The position numbers and the translations under genes are program-made. The notes below the pieces were generated by a model, which was given only the letters and a program-made list of their open reading frames with translations, did not search any database and was not told the DNA's origin. From Oligoflexia bacterium (GTDB lineage: Bacteria; Bdellovibrionota; UBA1018): a stretch of DNA of 64,000 nucleotides. Of this stretch, positions 1-9,051 are shown one piece after another; the first letter of the stretch is position 1; the number at the start of each line of letters is the position of its first letter. The DNA is taken from NCBI GenBank assembly GCA_903895855.1, contig CAITVN010000009.1:46455-110454 (forward strand). The letters are read 5' to 3'.

Positions 1-118
1 GCAGTTCGGTAGTGGCCGAGTAGAGCCAAGTGACAAGGATCAATAGGTTTGAGCTTATTTTGCCGTTGGTTTAATCGATTCTTCATAACTATATCTGATT
101 ATGTCTGATTATAGCCGA

Positions 119-1480
119 TTACTGCCCCATCACGTAACTCTTGAACTCTTGATCAAGTGAAACCCCAGTCCGTGTTTCGAGAAAGGCCTGAAAGATTTCG
201 GTGGTGATCGGTTCGCAGCGGTGAAGGGTGTAAAAGTCTTTCAAAGCCGCGAGCATTCCGCCTGAGTTCGCGAGAAGGCCGTCGAGTTCTGCGATGAAGC
301 GAGGCCCAGCTCGGTAGGCTTGTTTCGTCGCGAAACGTTCGAAGATTGAAAAACCGCCCAGATTGACGTGGTCTCGATTAGGGGGCCAGACGCCACGAGG
401 TAAGCCCCGATCTACCCAAGAGACGACGGCTTCGTCGATCCATCCTGAACGTCCGTCAGACGGCGAAACACAGCGGCCGAACCAAGAGTGCAGTAGTTCG
501 TGCCCTAACGCATCGAGCGTGGTGACGGCAGCGCCTGAGTGCTCCATTCCGCCAAACATGATGAACGGAAGGTAGGCGATGAATGAAGCGTGAGGGTAAG
601 GTCCGAAATTGCGTTCGTACTGTTCGAGTAATTCGGGTAGTGCGTGAGCGCCTTTTCGTGCACGGCCTTTGAGTTCAGAGTAAACTGTGATCGGAATGTC
701 TCGCTCTAGGCCTGCATAGTGGGTCTCGACCACAGCTAAGGGCGCGTCGGTGATGTGAAGGTAAAAAGAAGAACTCGAAAAATACGAAGGAAACGTGATC
801 GTCCACGCGTGTTCTTGGGTTTCTTGTACAGTGCCGTTGGCAAAAATACGATGACGGCCGTAAGCGCCGATGAGAGCTACGTGCAACGTTAGCGCATACT
901 GATCACTTTCATATCCAGTCGGGCCATAGCATTCGAAATAATGCCGGCGGCTCTTCCATGCGATTTGCGTATCGCGCATCTGTGTTTGAAAGTTCACACC
1001 CGATTCACTGAAGTCTAGGTGACTGCTGCCAATCACATAGTCGACCACCGCCACGTGTGGCGTGCCTGGTTCGAGCGGCCGCATGAGCACGACTAATTCG
1101 GTAGAGTCGGTGCCGGGTGCCGAAACTCGGTTGATCTCGACACTTGATCCGTCGAGTACAATCGACTTGATCTTTGCATCGAGTAGAAAAAACGGGTTAC
1201 CCGCTTCAGTCACCGAGAAGGTCACAACCGCACGAGCGAGCGCTCTTTGTGAAGAGACGCCGATGCTGAGGTCAATGTCGACCGACGAGAGGTCGGCCTC
1301 AACGGCAAGTCCTTGGTTTTTTTCGTGATTCATTAGCTGAAGGGTTCGACTCACTGGCCTGACGACAGGTTTCAGAGTGGGTTCGTTTGCCGCCGCCGAG
1401 TCGATTCGTGTCACCAGGGTCGTCAGGGTGATCAGGGTGCTAAAAATGAGAAAGTTGCGGGCCAAAATCAGTTTCTTCAT
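119..1480 (-). CDS. Secreted M1-family-like metallopeptidase
   Basis: 453 residues with an N-terminal signal peptide (hydrophobic about residues 6-24, Ala-rich cleavage region near 29-31). The gluzincin zinc site is visible: HELLH at 327-331 followed 18 residues later by the third ligand E350, the spacing of M1 aminopeptidases. The substrate loop GGMEHSGA (310-317) stands where the family has GAMEN, so exopeptidase specificity may be altered (inference). It is much shorter than a full M1 enzyme; the C-terminal helical domain is reduced to about 90 residues. It is probably a periplasmic or secreted peptidase. No operon partner is seen; the next gene lies on the other strand. Confidence 0.8.
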   Translation of the reverse strand: MKKLILARNFLIFSTLITLTTLVTRIDSAAANEPTLKPVVRPVSRTLQLMNHEKNQGLAVEADLSSVDIDLSIGVSSQRALARAVVTFSVTEAGNPFFLLDAKIKSIVLDGSSVEINRVSAPGTDSTELVVLMRPLEPGTPHVAVVDYVIGSSHLDFSESGVNFQTQMRDTQIAWKSRRHYFECYGPTGYESDQYALTLHVALIGAYGRHRIFANGTVQETQEHAWTITFPSYFSSSSFYLHITDAPLAVVETHYAGLERDIPITVYSELKGRARKGAHALPELLEQYERNFGPYPHASFIAYLPFIMFGGMEHSGAAVTTLDALGHELLHSWFGRCVSPSDGRSGWIDEAVVSWVDRGLPRGVWPPNRDHVNLGGFSIFERFATKQAYRAGPRFIAELDGLLANSGGMLAALKDFYTLHRCEPITTEIFQAFLETRTGVSLDQEFKSYVMGQ

Positions 1481-1764
1481 GACACTGATTTAAGGCAACC
1501 GAAGTCAAATAAACAGGTCAATAGGGTAAAACAGGGTCGAGATTACTTTAGTCTTAGTAAATGAGTGATGGCTGCGCACTCAACTAAGGCAGGGGTAGAG
1601 TTCAGTTGAAAAAGTGTTCACCTTTTGTACAGGAAATCATCCTTAGAAGGGACATTTGGTGGGTGAAAACCGGACATTTTTAAGAAAATAATACGGCGTT
1701 CGGCGGTGCTCTCTTTGATTCGGTTGCTATCGGGCGATATCTTTTGTCTACTGAAGTCAAAACC

Positions 1765-2340
1765 ATGGCCCTTAAAAAAGAAGTTCATAAAGAAAGCCCT
1801 CACCGATCAGTGTTGGTCGTCGATGACGAATCGAGCTCGTTATTCTATCTGAATACCCTTTTAAATGGTGCCGGTTATCGTGTCTTTAGTGCGCCGTCGG
1901 TAAAAGAAGCTCTCAATATTCTCAAAACAAAAGAAATTTCTGCAGTGATCTCAGACTTGGTGATGCCCGATAGAAGTGGCCTTGAACTTTTAGCTTGGAT
2001 CAATGAGCAAAAAATCGCAGTGCCATTTTTCGTGATTTCAGGAAAAGGTAACATTTCACAAGCCGTGAGTGCCATTCAAGCCGGTGCCGTTGATTTCATT
2101 TGTAAGCCTATTGATGGCAAATTGCTCATTGAGCAATTGGCGAAAGTCATTCGCGATAAACACGCGTGCACTTTTTCGATCGATGAAGAGTCGGTGAGTA
2201 TCAGTTTGCAATTCAGCAAGGCGCAGCTCAGTCTCAATTTCATCGAAGAAAAAATCAAAGAAGTAGTGCTCAACTATTGCGATCAAAATAAATCTGCGGC
2301 AGCCGACATCTTAAAGATCAATCGTAAAACTCTTTATTGA
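1765..2340 (+). CDS. Response regulator, REC domain plus truncated Fis-type helix-turn-helix
   Basis: The receiver domain (about residues 13-130) has the acidic pair in VVDDE, the phospho-acceptor Asp in ISDLVMPD, a Ser in VISGKG and the Lys in CKPI. The C-terminal 45 residues resemble a Fis/NtrC helix-turn-helix, but the protein stops at NRKTLY, in the middle of the recognition helix. I start at the ATG at 1765; an in-frame TTG at 1744 would add seven residues. No sigma54 AAA+ domain is present, so it is an orphan two-domain regulator. Its targets are unknown. The 5' region 1481-1764 shows only weak dyads and no clear promoter. Confidence 0.8.
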   Translation: MALKKEVHKESPHRSVLVVDDESSSLFYLNTLLNGAGYRVFSAPSVKEALNILKTKEISAVISDLVMPDRSGLELLAWINEQKIAVPFFVISGKGNISQAVSAIQAGAVDFICKPIDGKLLIEQLAKVIRDKHACTFSIDEESVSISLQFSKAQLSLNFIEEKIKEVVLNYCDQNKSAAADILKINRKTLY

Positions 2341-2521
2341 GAGAAGTGAAATTACAAAAATTTGACTCCCGCATGGTGCCCCCTTTTCGGTCAATGTTTG
2401 TGTAGAGATTGGTCGATTTTCTCAACTAAATAAAATCTATGTTGAAATCAAATGCGGTTTAAAAAAAGCACACTTACACTTTTATTAGAGATTTCTACAT
2501 CGACAAAAGTGGGAGGCATCT

Positions 2522-3124
2522 ATGCGAATTCTTCAGCAAGTGAACCATGGCGAACGGCTAAAACTGTCACGCCCCATATATTTGGCTCTAGGGCCGTCAC
2601 TGTTATTGGGATTGATGGCGCTGTCTTTTTCGTTGAGTTTGCAGGCAGTGGCTAAAGCCGATGAAGCTGCGAATTCAGCCGAATCAGCGGCTTCGCCATA
2701 CAATCTTTATTCGGTTCAAGCCGGAGCGACCGCCGCGTTTCAAGGTGGGGGTTCGTCGATTAGTTTTGTGGCTAGGTACATGCCCGAGTATCGCTTCTCG
2801 GGCGGTGACTTTATGTCAAAGCTAGGCGCGGGCATTGACTTTGGTGTCACAGCTTTTAACAATGCAGGCGATTCGGCATTTCTCGCGATTGAGTACGGCG
2901 CGTTTGCCTCGTATCACCAAGACAACTTAGAGTGCCGACTGCTTTTGGGTGGGCAGCGCTGGGGTTCAGTCATTGGGTCAACTTTTTTTACTGGGATTGA
3001 GCCACTCTACTATTTTCCGAAAGACACTTTGCCGCTAATTGACGCGGTTTTTGTGAGTTATGAAGTTCTGTTTTTCTCAAATACGGCGCATGAAATTAGT
3101 GCAGGCGTGCAGATTAAATTTTAG
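2522..3124 (+). CDS. Outer-membrane beta-barrel-like protein, small paralogous family
   Basis: 200 residues. A long n-region and hydrophobic stretch (about 20-45) form a signal peptide, and the mature part is built of alternating amphipathic strands ending in IKF, a typical outer-membrane C-terminus ending in Phe. A strong Shine-Dalgarno (GGGAGG) sits before ATG 2522. It shares a pattern with the protein at 41624-42145 (FLAIEYGAFASY versus FFALEYSAVATY, and a similar ending), so these are paralogs. Function unknown. Confidence 0.65.
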   Translation: MRILQQVNHGERLKLSRPIYLALGPSLLLGLMALSFSLSLQAVAKADEAANSAESAASPYNLYSVQAGATAAFQGGGSSISFVARYMPEYRFSGGDFMSKLGAGIDFGVTAFNNAGDSAFLAIEYGAFASYHQDNLECRLLLGGQRWGSVIGSTFFTGIEPLYYFPKDTLPLIDAVFVSYEVLFFSNTAHEISAGVQIKF

Positions 3125-3141
3125 TTGAAAGGAAATTTAAA

Positions 3142-4611
3142 GTGAAAAAAATACAAATTGAAACTTTTGTGACTGTTGCGTTGTTGAGTGTTTCAGCTCT
3201 TGCGTTTTCTGGGTGTTTATCGGGCGGGCTGAATCCCGCGACTCCTGCGGCCGCGGTTTCAAGCACTGAGCCTACGGTTGAACCTACAGCCACGTCAACG
3301 ACCGAGCCATCGGTTGAACCAAGTGTCACACCGAGTGCCACATCAACAGCGTCACCATCTCCATCACCCAGCCCATCGCCCTCACCATCTCCATCGCCCT
3401 CACCGAGTGAGGGTATTGGTATTACCTATTTTAACTCAGACGATGGTAGCGGCAATCAGTTGTGGATGACTGACGGGACTACTGCCGGCACAACTAAAGT
3501 GGCGTCGGCGGCAAGTGTCGTGAATGCTTCATCGCCAGTTGGGTTTCAAGGTAATCAATTTTTCGAAGGCACGATGGGCATGGGTTCTAGAGGCCTACTC
3601 AAGTGGGACGGAGACTCATTGTCGCAGATCACTGCTGATGCGATGGTGACCAATGCTGAATGTCATCGCCCTTGGCGAAATTGTGTGGTCGTTGGCAGCA
3701 AACTTTATTTCAGAGGGTATTCGGTTGCGAATTCTAGGAAGTCACTCTTTTCATATGACGGAACGACTGTGACCGAGGTGAGTGGTGCGTTTTTTAATCC
3801 CTATTACCTCACAGTTGTAGGTACGAAGTTGTACTTTCAAGGGCGAATCGCAGGGGGGGGTGAAAGTGGATTCTATAATCTCATGGAATATGATGGTACT
3901 ACAGTCAGTACTATTTACACTTCAGCTGATCATAATAATCAAGCGAGGCCGTTGGCTGGCTATGATGGTAAACTGTATTTTAGTGCCGAGAGCGATTTGT
4001 ATGCCCAAGAACTCTGGATGTATAACCCATCGGCGACTTCTCAATTGGGTGCCGACGGCAAACTCTGTTCTGATGGTACTCAGCCTAACCCCTGTGTGGT
4101 TGCAAACATTCAGGCTTCTAATAATAGCGAGATAACCGCTGCCATTGAGTTTGGTGGTAAGCTGTATTTTGGTAAGAATGACGACACGCGAAACTCTTTT
4201 TGGCGTTATAACCCCGCAACTGCTGTCTCTGGCACGACGACAGCGTATGGGCTTTGCACTGGCTCAGACAATCCTTGTCGGGTCGCTGACTCAGTTCAAG
4301 TAACTTACGGGGGCCCAGCGAAAATAGGTAGCAGTAAAATGATTATTACCTATTTTGATGGAGCAAACTATTCGATCGCGAAATACGATGGCACCACTTT
4401 CACACCGCTCACGATGCCTACAGGGGTGAGTCTAGCGGCTGCGGTCCCACCGATTGCTTGCAGTGCCACTCAGTTTTGTTTTGGTGGTGGAGGCAATTCT
4501 ATCGGTGTTGAGGCCTATGTGACTGACGGCACCACCACGAGTTTACTTAAAGACATTAATGCTGGCGCATCGAGTAGTGGCGGTATCGATTGGATCAGTT
4601 GGGCCGACTAG
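3142..4611 (+). CDS. Surface lipoprotein with Ser-Pro linker and ELW-type repeats
   Basis: 489 residues starting at GTG 3142 behind AAAGGA. The lipobox is LSGC near residue 25. Then come a Thr/Ser/Pro/Glu-rich region, a Ser-Pro dipeptide run (about 73-91), and a repetitive beta-rich domain with LWMTDGTTAGT, LYFRGYS, LYFQGRI, LYFSAES and LYFGKND motifs. Such ELWxTDGT repeats are known from propeller-like surface proteins. It is probably anchored in the outer membrane with the propeller exposed by the Ser-Pro stalk. A run of eight G lies inside the gene at 3853-3860. It is convergent with the kinase gene, only 15 bp apart. Confidence 0.7.
   Translation: MKKIQIETFVTVALLSVSALAFSGCLSGGLNPATPAAAVSSTEPTVEPTATSTTEPSVEPSVTPSATSTASPSPSPSPSPSPSPSPSPSEGIGITYFNSDDGSGNQLWMTDGTTAGTTKVASAASVVNASSPVGFQGNQFFEGTMGMGSRGLLKWDGDSLSQITADAMVTNAECHRPWRNCVVVGSKLYFRGYSVANSRKSLFSYDGTTVTEVSGAFFNPYYLTVVGTKLYFQGRIAGGGESGFYNLMEYDGTTVSTIYTSADHNNQARPLAGYDGKLYFSAESDLYAQELWMYNPSATSQLGADGKLCSDGTQPNPCVVANIQASNNSEITAAIEFGGKLYFGKNDDTRNSFWRYNPATAVSGTTTAYGLCTGSDNPCRVADSVQVTYGGPAKIGSSKMIITYFDGANYSIAKYDGTTFTPLTMPTGVSLAAAVPPIACSATQFCFGGGGNSIGVEAYVTDGTTTSLLKDINAGASSSGGIDWISWAD
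3853..3860 (+). repeat. Homopolymer tract of eight G inside a lipoprotein gene
   Basis: Eight consecutive G encode Gly-Gly-Gly about halfway through the lipoprotein gene. In the present sequence the frame is open. Slippage would truncate the protein, so it is a candidate contingency locus, without further support. Confidence 0.4.
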
Positions 4612-4626
4612 AATTCTTGATCTCTC

Positions 4627-7548
4627 TCACTTCTTAGAGTCGTTGGGTAATAAATCGATGCGATGACGAATCCCAGGTATTCGAAGTCTCGCTTCGTCTT
4701 CTGACTCATTTTTGATGAGCGTTTCAATTTCTTCAGTCAGTTTTACAAGTGTTTGATCAGTTACGCTACTGGCTGTTGATTTGAGTTTGTGGGCTAGTCC
4801 GATCAGCCGTGTTTTGCGGGCGAGCAAAGCGCCAGTAGAGTCGCTTGAGCTATTTGACTCACGTGAACTCAGAACCGAGTCGAGCTCATTTACTGTTGTC
4901 GTTAACGAGTCTGTCACTCTGTTTAAGAAATTTGCGGCGTCTTCATTGGTTAAGAATGCGCTGGTCATGTTGGGGTGAATCAAAGACATCAAGGGCTCTG
5001 ACGGTTTAAATGCCTTTTCTTGTTCTTGCGGTATTTGACTTTGTAGGTTTCGCGAAACGATTCGCGACAGTTCTAGAACGGCTTGATCAAACGCCAAAGG
5101 TTTTGTCCAGATTTGATCAAAGGGTGACTGGTCTTGCCACTCAGATCGTTCTTGCGCTGACTCGCCAGTGAGTGCGATCAGTACCGTTTTTGAAGAGTGT
5201 TCGCGTAACTGCCGGGCTAAATCTAAGCCGTAGAGTTTCGAATCATCGCTATCGCTTCTGTCTAGATCGAGGTGAATGTCGATAATCGCCAAAGCCGGAA
5301 AGCTCTGCTCGCTGGTCATTGCCACTTTAAGGGTTTCTTCTGCTGTTGTAAAACTGCGAAACGTTAAGCCGGCCGCTCGCACTGCGGCCTCGGTGATTTC
5401 AAGGTTAACCGGGTTGTCTTCAACAATCCAAGCTTCGACAGTTGACAGTTGAGCGTGGGTTTGCACCGGTAATGCGGCGGGTGACAGCGTAATCGGAAGC
5501 CAAAAAACCGCTTCATTAATTTGATCTACGTACTGAACTGATTCGCTAAACTCTTGGTCTTCATCATCACGTTTATTTTGAATCCTATTTTTTTTCTCGG
5601 GAGTAGAAAAAATAAGCGATCCACCTAATCGCTCGGCCAGGTCAGCAGAGATTGATAAGCCCAGCTTTGCGCTCGATGTTTGCGAATCAAGTACTGAGGG
5701 TGTGTCGCAAACCGAATTCGATACGGTAATGCGCACCGAGCGGTCTATCTGCTTGGCTTCGAGTCTGATCGACCCTCGATCGGTGAACTTGACGGCGTTA
5801 TTCAGAACATTGTTTAGAATCTGTCTAATGCGTACGGGATCAGAATGCACTAAATTTGGAATCTCAGGGTCAACTTCGCACCCATAATAAAGGCCTTTCT
5901 CGGCGGCGATCGGCGTGTAGAGCTGACAGAGTTCTTTGACGAGACCTTTTAGGTTAAAATCACACTTTGCGATAATCAGTGATTTGTCTGATACCTGTGA
6001 ATAATTTAGTAGAGTATTGGTGACATCTAAAACTGATTTGGTTTCGCGATGAATGGTGAGAAGTTTCGCAAAAACATCAGCCATATTTGTCTGACTTAAA
6101 GCAATTCTTGCCAAGTTAGCGATCGCATTCAGCGGTGTTCTGATTTCATGCCCTAATTGCCCGAGCGCTCGAATGGATGCGACCTTTTCGCTTTCAAGGC
6201 GTTCTCGGGCCAGATCGATTTCACGCACCTTGAAGATAATGCCGATGGTGACGAGAACCGCGTAAATACCCGCCCCGATTCTTGGCATTTGGGTAGCTGC
6301 GCCGGTAATTGCGAAGATTCCGAATCCATTTAGCTGGCCAAGCGCTAGAAAAATAAAAAAGAGCAGTATTCCTGCGAAATAGTACTTAAACTGTGTGCGC
6401 CCGGTCTTGCATTGACGGTACCCGATGACGAGCGCGGGTATCATACCCACAGTGCTCGCTAATCGCACAAACACATTGGGCCATCCGTAATAAAGGCCAA
6501 AAAACGATGTCAAACTGCACCCGAAGAGTGAATACCTGAGCCATCGAATGACTTGGTAAGTTTTGGGCGAGATTTTCTTTGTTTCAAGCAGATCGTAAAA
6601 TGACCAGACCAGTGTTGCTATCCCGCTTGAAACAAAAAAACCGTGAAACAAATAGTAGCCGTTTGGCCAGTATCGAAAAAATAGCGGAATACTCCAGCCA
6701 CTTAAGCTCAAGCTGAGTAATCCCGAAAAAACAAGCGAAAGAGTGAACGTCGCGATGGTGAAGTCTCTAAAAATCACCCCATAGGCGCCGTTAACGAAAG
6801 CAGCAATGATCAGTAGCCCCAAGAAAATTCCGAGTATCGCGGCCTCCCAAAATTGGGCGGTAATGAATTGAGTCGAATCGTAGAGAGTCAATTGTGGAGA
6901 GAGCGTGGTTTTCGAATGAATGCGAATGAAGTAGGTTGATTCAGTGTTGTTGGGGGGCCAGATCTGAAAGATGCTCGTGGGTGCCTGAATTTTCTTATCG
7001 AGGTAAGGTACCGATGACCCATTTTTGTAGATAGTGCCGTCTGGGTGATAAATGGTGACGCTTTGTAAAGCGGCCGGCAGAACTTGAATCCACCAGTCTT
7101 TGCTGCTTTCACTTTGCGTAGCATCGACGTGAGAAATGAACGAACACTTTAACCAAACTGTCTTGTTGCTAAAGCCGAGCGCCAAGTTGTCGTGGGTGAT
7201 GGGCTGAAAGGTGGCTTGACTCGGCGGCTGCGATGTTGCGGCTAGCGAGTCTTCTAAGAAATAGTCACAGTGGCGGTTCAATTTTATTTCGCTGGTCTCA
7301 CTAGTGAGTATGACTGGCGTCGAAGCGAGTGAGGGGTGAGAAACCAGGGGGGCGATCAGAATCAAGCTCGCCACAATCAGTGTTTTCAGGGGGGCCGGCG
7401 TCAATGATAAACCTCCTATTGATCGTATTCTCGTGATTTCTTTTGAGTGAGAAAAGTAATGGTCTTTAAACATGAGAATGCTCGTTAGCTGTGAGATCTG
7501 ACCAGGGCAATATTTTAGTTTTCTTTGTGAACTGAGGTTTTCTGCCAT
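4627..7548 (-). CDS. Hybrid sensor histidine kinase (DISM - HisKA - ATPase - REC - HPt)
   Basis: 973 residues. A hydrophobic segment near 54-76 probably is the export signal, so the true start may lie inside the annotated one. Then come a periplasmic 7TMR-DISM-type beta domain (to about 230), seven membrane helices (about 235-445), HisKA with LGQLGHEIRTPLNA (phospho-His about 467), an ATPase domain, REC (phospho-Asp about 754 in AIIDIHLD; Lys in WTKP) and HPt (His about 919 in HKLKSTASS). The ATPase has a good N-box (NNVLNNAVKFT) but no recognisable DxGxG; SNSVCD follows directly, and only a short KLGLSIS stands for G2. It probably phosphorelays to an unlinked output. The first 60 residues have no clear ribosome site. 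Confidence 0.85.
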   Translation of the reverse strand: MAENLSSQRKLKYCPGQISQLTSILMFKDHYFSHSKEITRIRSIGGLSLTPAPLKTLIVASLILIAPLVSHPSLASTPVILTSETSEIKLNRHCDYFLEDSLAATSQPPSQATFQPITHDNLALGFSNKTVWLKCSFISHVDATQSESSKDWWIQVLPAALQSVTIYHPDGTIYKNGSSVPYLDKKIQAPTSIFQIWPPNNTESTYFIRIHSKTTLSPQLTLYDSTQFITAQFWEAAILGIFLGLLIIAAFVNGAYGVIFRDFTIATFTLSLVFSGLLSLSLSGWSIPLFFRYWPNGYYLFHGFFVSSGIATLVWSFYDLLETKKISPKTYQVIRWLRYSLFGCSLTSFFGLYYGWPNVFVRLASTVGMIPALVIGYRQCKTGRTQFKYYFAGILLFFIFLALGQLNGFGIFAITGAATQMPRIGAGIYAVLVTIGIIFKVREIDLARERLESEKVASIRALGQLGHEIRTPLNAIANLARIALSQTNMADVFAKLLTIHRETKSVLDVTNTLLNYSQVSDKSLIIAKCDFNLKGLVKELCQLYTPIAAEKGLYYGCEVDPEIPNLVHSDPVRIRQILNNVLNNAVKFTDRGSIRLEAKQIDRSVRITVSNSVCDTPSVLDSQTSSAKLGLSISADLAERLGGSLIFSTPEKKNRIQNKRDDEDQEFSESVQYVDQINEAVFWLPITLSPAALPVQTHAQLSTVEAWIVEDNPVNLEITEAAVRAAGLTFRSFTTAEETLKVAMTSEQSFPALAIIDIHLDLDRSDSDDSKLYGLDLARQLREHSSKTVLIALTGESAQERSEWQDQSPFDQIWTKPLAFDQAVLELSRIVSRNLQSQIPQEQEKAFKPSEPLMSLIHPNMTSAFLTNEDAANFLNRVTDSLTTTVNELDSVLSSRESNSSSDSTGALLARKTRLIGLAHKLKSTASSVTDQTLVKLTEEIETLIKNESEDEARLRIPGIRHRIDLLPNDSKK

Positions 7549-7620
7549 CGTAGGCGCAAATGATGTTCAATTGATACTTAGTATGTCGTTTTTCGAAATT
7601 TTGAGCAATGAGGCCCATTC

Positions 7621-7707
7621 TCTCGGCGTTTTTTGTCAATTGCAGCCTTAATTTCGTCAATGAGATCGGGTGCCTTCTGTGCTTCGTCGATGACGAAAGT
7701 GTGCCAT
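7621..7707 (-). pseudogene. Remnant of an AAA/DUF4143 ATPase gene
   Basis: Read on the minus strand, a start ATGGCACA lies 14 nt after an 18-bp inverted repeat. It then runs straight, in a shifted frame, into TFVIDEAQKAPDLIDEIKAA, which matches the Walker B region of the intact neighbour (CIDEIQKVPDLFDSIKAA, residues 81-98). The start resembles the neighbour's MAH start. So about 75 codons, including Walker A, are deleted between start and Walker B, and everything after about residue 105 is lost. A dead, internally deleted copy. Confidence 0.75.
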
Positions 7708-7714
7708 GTTTAGT

Positions 7715-7744
7715 ATTTTAAACACCTGGATAATTTGCAGTCAA
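7715..7744 (-). promoter_or_regulatory. Candidate sigma70-type promoter of the ATPase remnant
   Basis: On the minus strand, TTGACT (7744-7739) and TAAAAT (7720-7715) are 18 bp apart. The -35 box falls in the loop and right arm of the inverted repeat, so a protein on the palindrome would block it. Prediction by eye. Confidence 0.4.
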
Positions 7745-7764
7745 TATGCAAATTATCCAGGTGT
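7722..7764. repeat. Perfect 18-bp inverted repeat before the ATPase remnant
   Basis: ACACCTGGATAATTTGCA (7722-7739) and its exact complement (7747-7764) flank a 7-nt loop. No T-run follows on either strand. It ends 14 nt before the remnant's ATG. It also lies 79 bp downstream of the intact ATPase gene, so a terminator role for that gene is the alternative. Confidence 0.85.
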
Positions 7765-7842
7765 CTAATTTAGGGCCAGTGCGGGTCTGATAGAAAACCC
7801 CTTCCGCAAAAATAGAGGTTAACCTAACTGTCTGTTTCTATT

Positions 7843-9036
7843 TTAAAAAAGAACTCCCCACGGAATCAACGTGATGTGTTTTTCAACCTTTAGTATGGTT
7901 TTTCCTGGGTAAACAACAAAGCAAGAGACAGCTTTTTCGAGCTCGATGAGTTTCTTGAATCCTCGAATAGAATAGGGCGAGAATTTTTCTTCGGTCGTGA
8001 TCAAGAAAGCTTGGGTAGACTTCGAATCGCTTATGATGAAATCGATGCGAGATCCTTTTGGACTTCGGTAGTAACTCAATTTTTTTGGTCGGCCGCCAGA
8101 GCGATTTTCTGTGTGGCTGAGAAATTCATTCATGAACAGTATCTGTGCCCTGCGGTGCAAAGAAGCACCTAAGTGGGCTGCAATTCCGGCATCAAATGGA
8201 AGGTAAATAGGCTTTCCGATACCCAGTGCCGACGGATTAATTTTGGTGACGATGAAAACCTCTTGAAACGCTTCAAGGTAGGTATTGAGTTTTCTCGCGT
8301 CAGTTTTTAGGTGCTTTGCTAGAGTCGCTAAGTCTGGGTGTTCGGCTAAGTTGATCGCAGTAAAAAGGTCTCTTGCCAAATCTGGATCAAAATTTCTGAT
8401 TTTGAATTGAGTCAGGTCTCTGAGAAAAGTAGTTTCTAACCAGGCTTCAATCACCGAGTGGCGTTCAGTTGAATCGCGGGTAAATGCGATTAACGGTAGC
8501 CCCCCGGTTTCTAACCAGCGGTGAACATCAGAAGAACTTCGAGATTGAGACTTCGTTTTGCTCAGATTTTCTAAGTCATCCCAAAGCGTGTTTGCTGCCT
8601 GACTCAGGCTTTCTGCGATCGTCATTGGGTAGAGTCTTAGTGTTCGAATTCGGCCGGTCAATGATTCGCGAATTCCAATTTTTCGAGAAAAACCCACTGA
8701 GCCTGAAATGAGAAATATTCCTGGTTTTCGGTCTTCGTCTACGGCCGCCTTAATCGAGTCAAAGAGGTCAGGAACTTTTTGAATTTCATCGATACACAGA
8801 AGGTGACCACTCTCTATTTGAGATTCGAGAAAATAATCGGGCCTCTCGTTGGCTATTGTTCGAACATCTTTTTTGTCTAGAGTGAGGTAATTTAAGCGTG
8901 GCAGTTCATTTTTTAAAAGGTCGCGAATGAGTGTGCTCTTGCCGGTTTGCCGGGCACCCAGGACGCCAACGACTGGGTGGTACCGCAGTGTCTTAAGTAG
9001 GGTCGGTAGTATCGCTCGGTTTCGCTGGTGTGCCAT
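7843..9036 (-). CDS. AAA ATPase with DUF4143 domain
   Basis: 397 residues. Walker A is GARQTGKST (27-35), Walker B is LLCIDE (79-84), followed by sensor-like FLISGSVGFSR. A winged-helix-like segment (about 235-265, LATLAKHLKTDARKLNTYLEAF) precedes a C-terminal domain with a PD-(D/E)xK-nuclease-like pattern (SRIDFIISDSK). This is the AAA_14/DUF4143 family; its biological role is not established. There is no Shine-Dalgarno sequence, and a 19-bp inverted repeat ends 15 nt before ATG. The neighbouring remnants at 7621 and 63670 are relatives with the same N-terminal pattern. Confidence 0.85.
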   Translation of the reverse strand: MAHQRNRAILPTLLKTLRYHPVVGVLGARQTGKSTLIRDLLKNELPRLNYLTLDKKDVRTIANERPDYFLESQIESGHLLCIDEIQKVPDLFDSIKAAVDEDRKPGIFLISGSVGFSRKIGIRESLTGRIRTLRLYPMTIAESLSQAANTLWDDLENLSKTKSQSRSSSDVHRWLETGGLPLIAFTRDSTERHSVIEAWLETTFLRDLTQFKIRNFDPDLARDLFTAINLAEHPDLATLAKHLKTDARKLNTYLEAFQEVFIVTKINPSALGIGKPIYLPFDAGIAAHLGASLHRRAQILFMNEFLSHTENRSGGRPKKLSYYRSPKGSRIDFIISDSKSTQAFLITTEEKFSPYSIRGFKKLIELEKAVSCFVVYPGKTILKVEKHITLIPWGVLF

Positions 9037-9051
9037 GATAAGATATAGCTT

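Noticed and set aside
1..118. Left-edge gene fragment or RNA
   Set aside because: Only short repeats of TCTGATTAT were seen; no coding or RNA signature.
1530..1590. Hairpins in the gap between the M1 peptidase and the response regulator
   Set aside because: Stems of five pairs only, easily random.
7722..7764. Terminator of the intact ATPase gene
   Set aside because: Only a mixed TTAAAATACT follows, and the layout matches a start-site palindrome of a remnant gene.
7816..7825. AGGTTAACCT palindrome
   Set aside because: Ten bp in an AT-rich gap is expected by chance.
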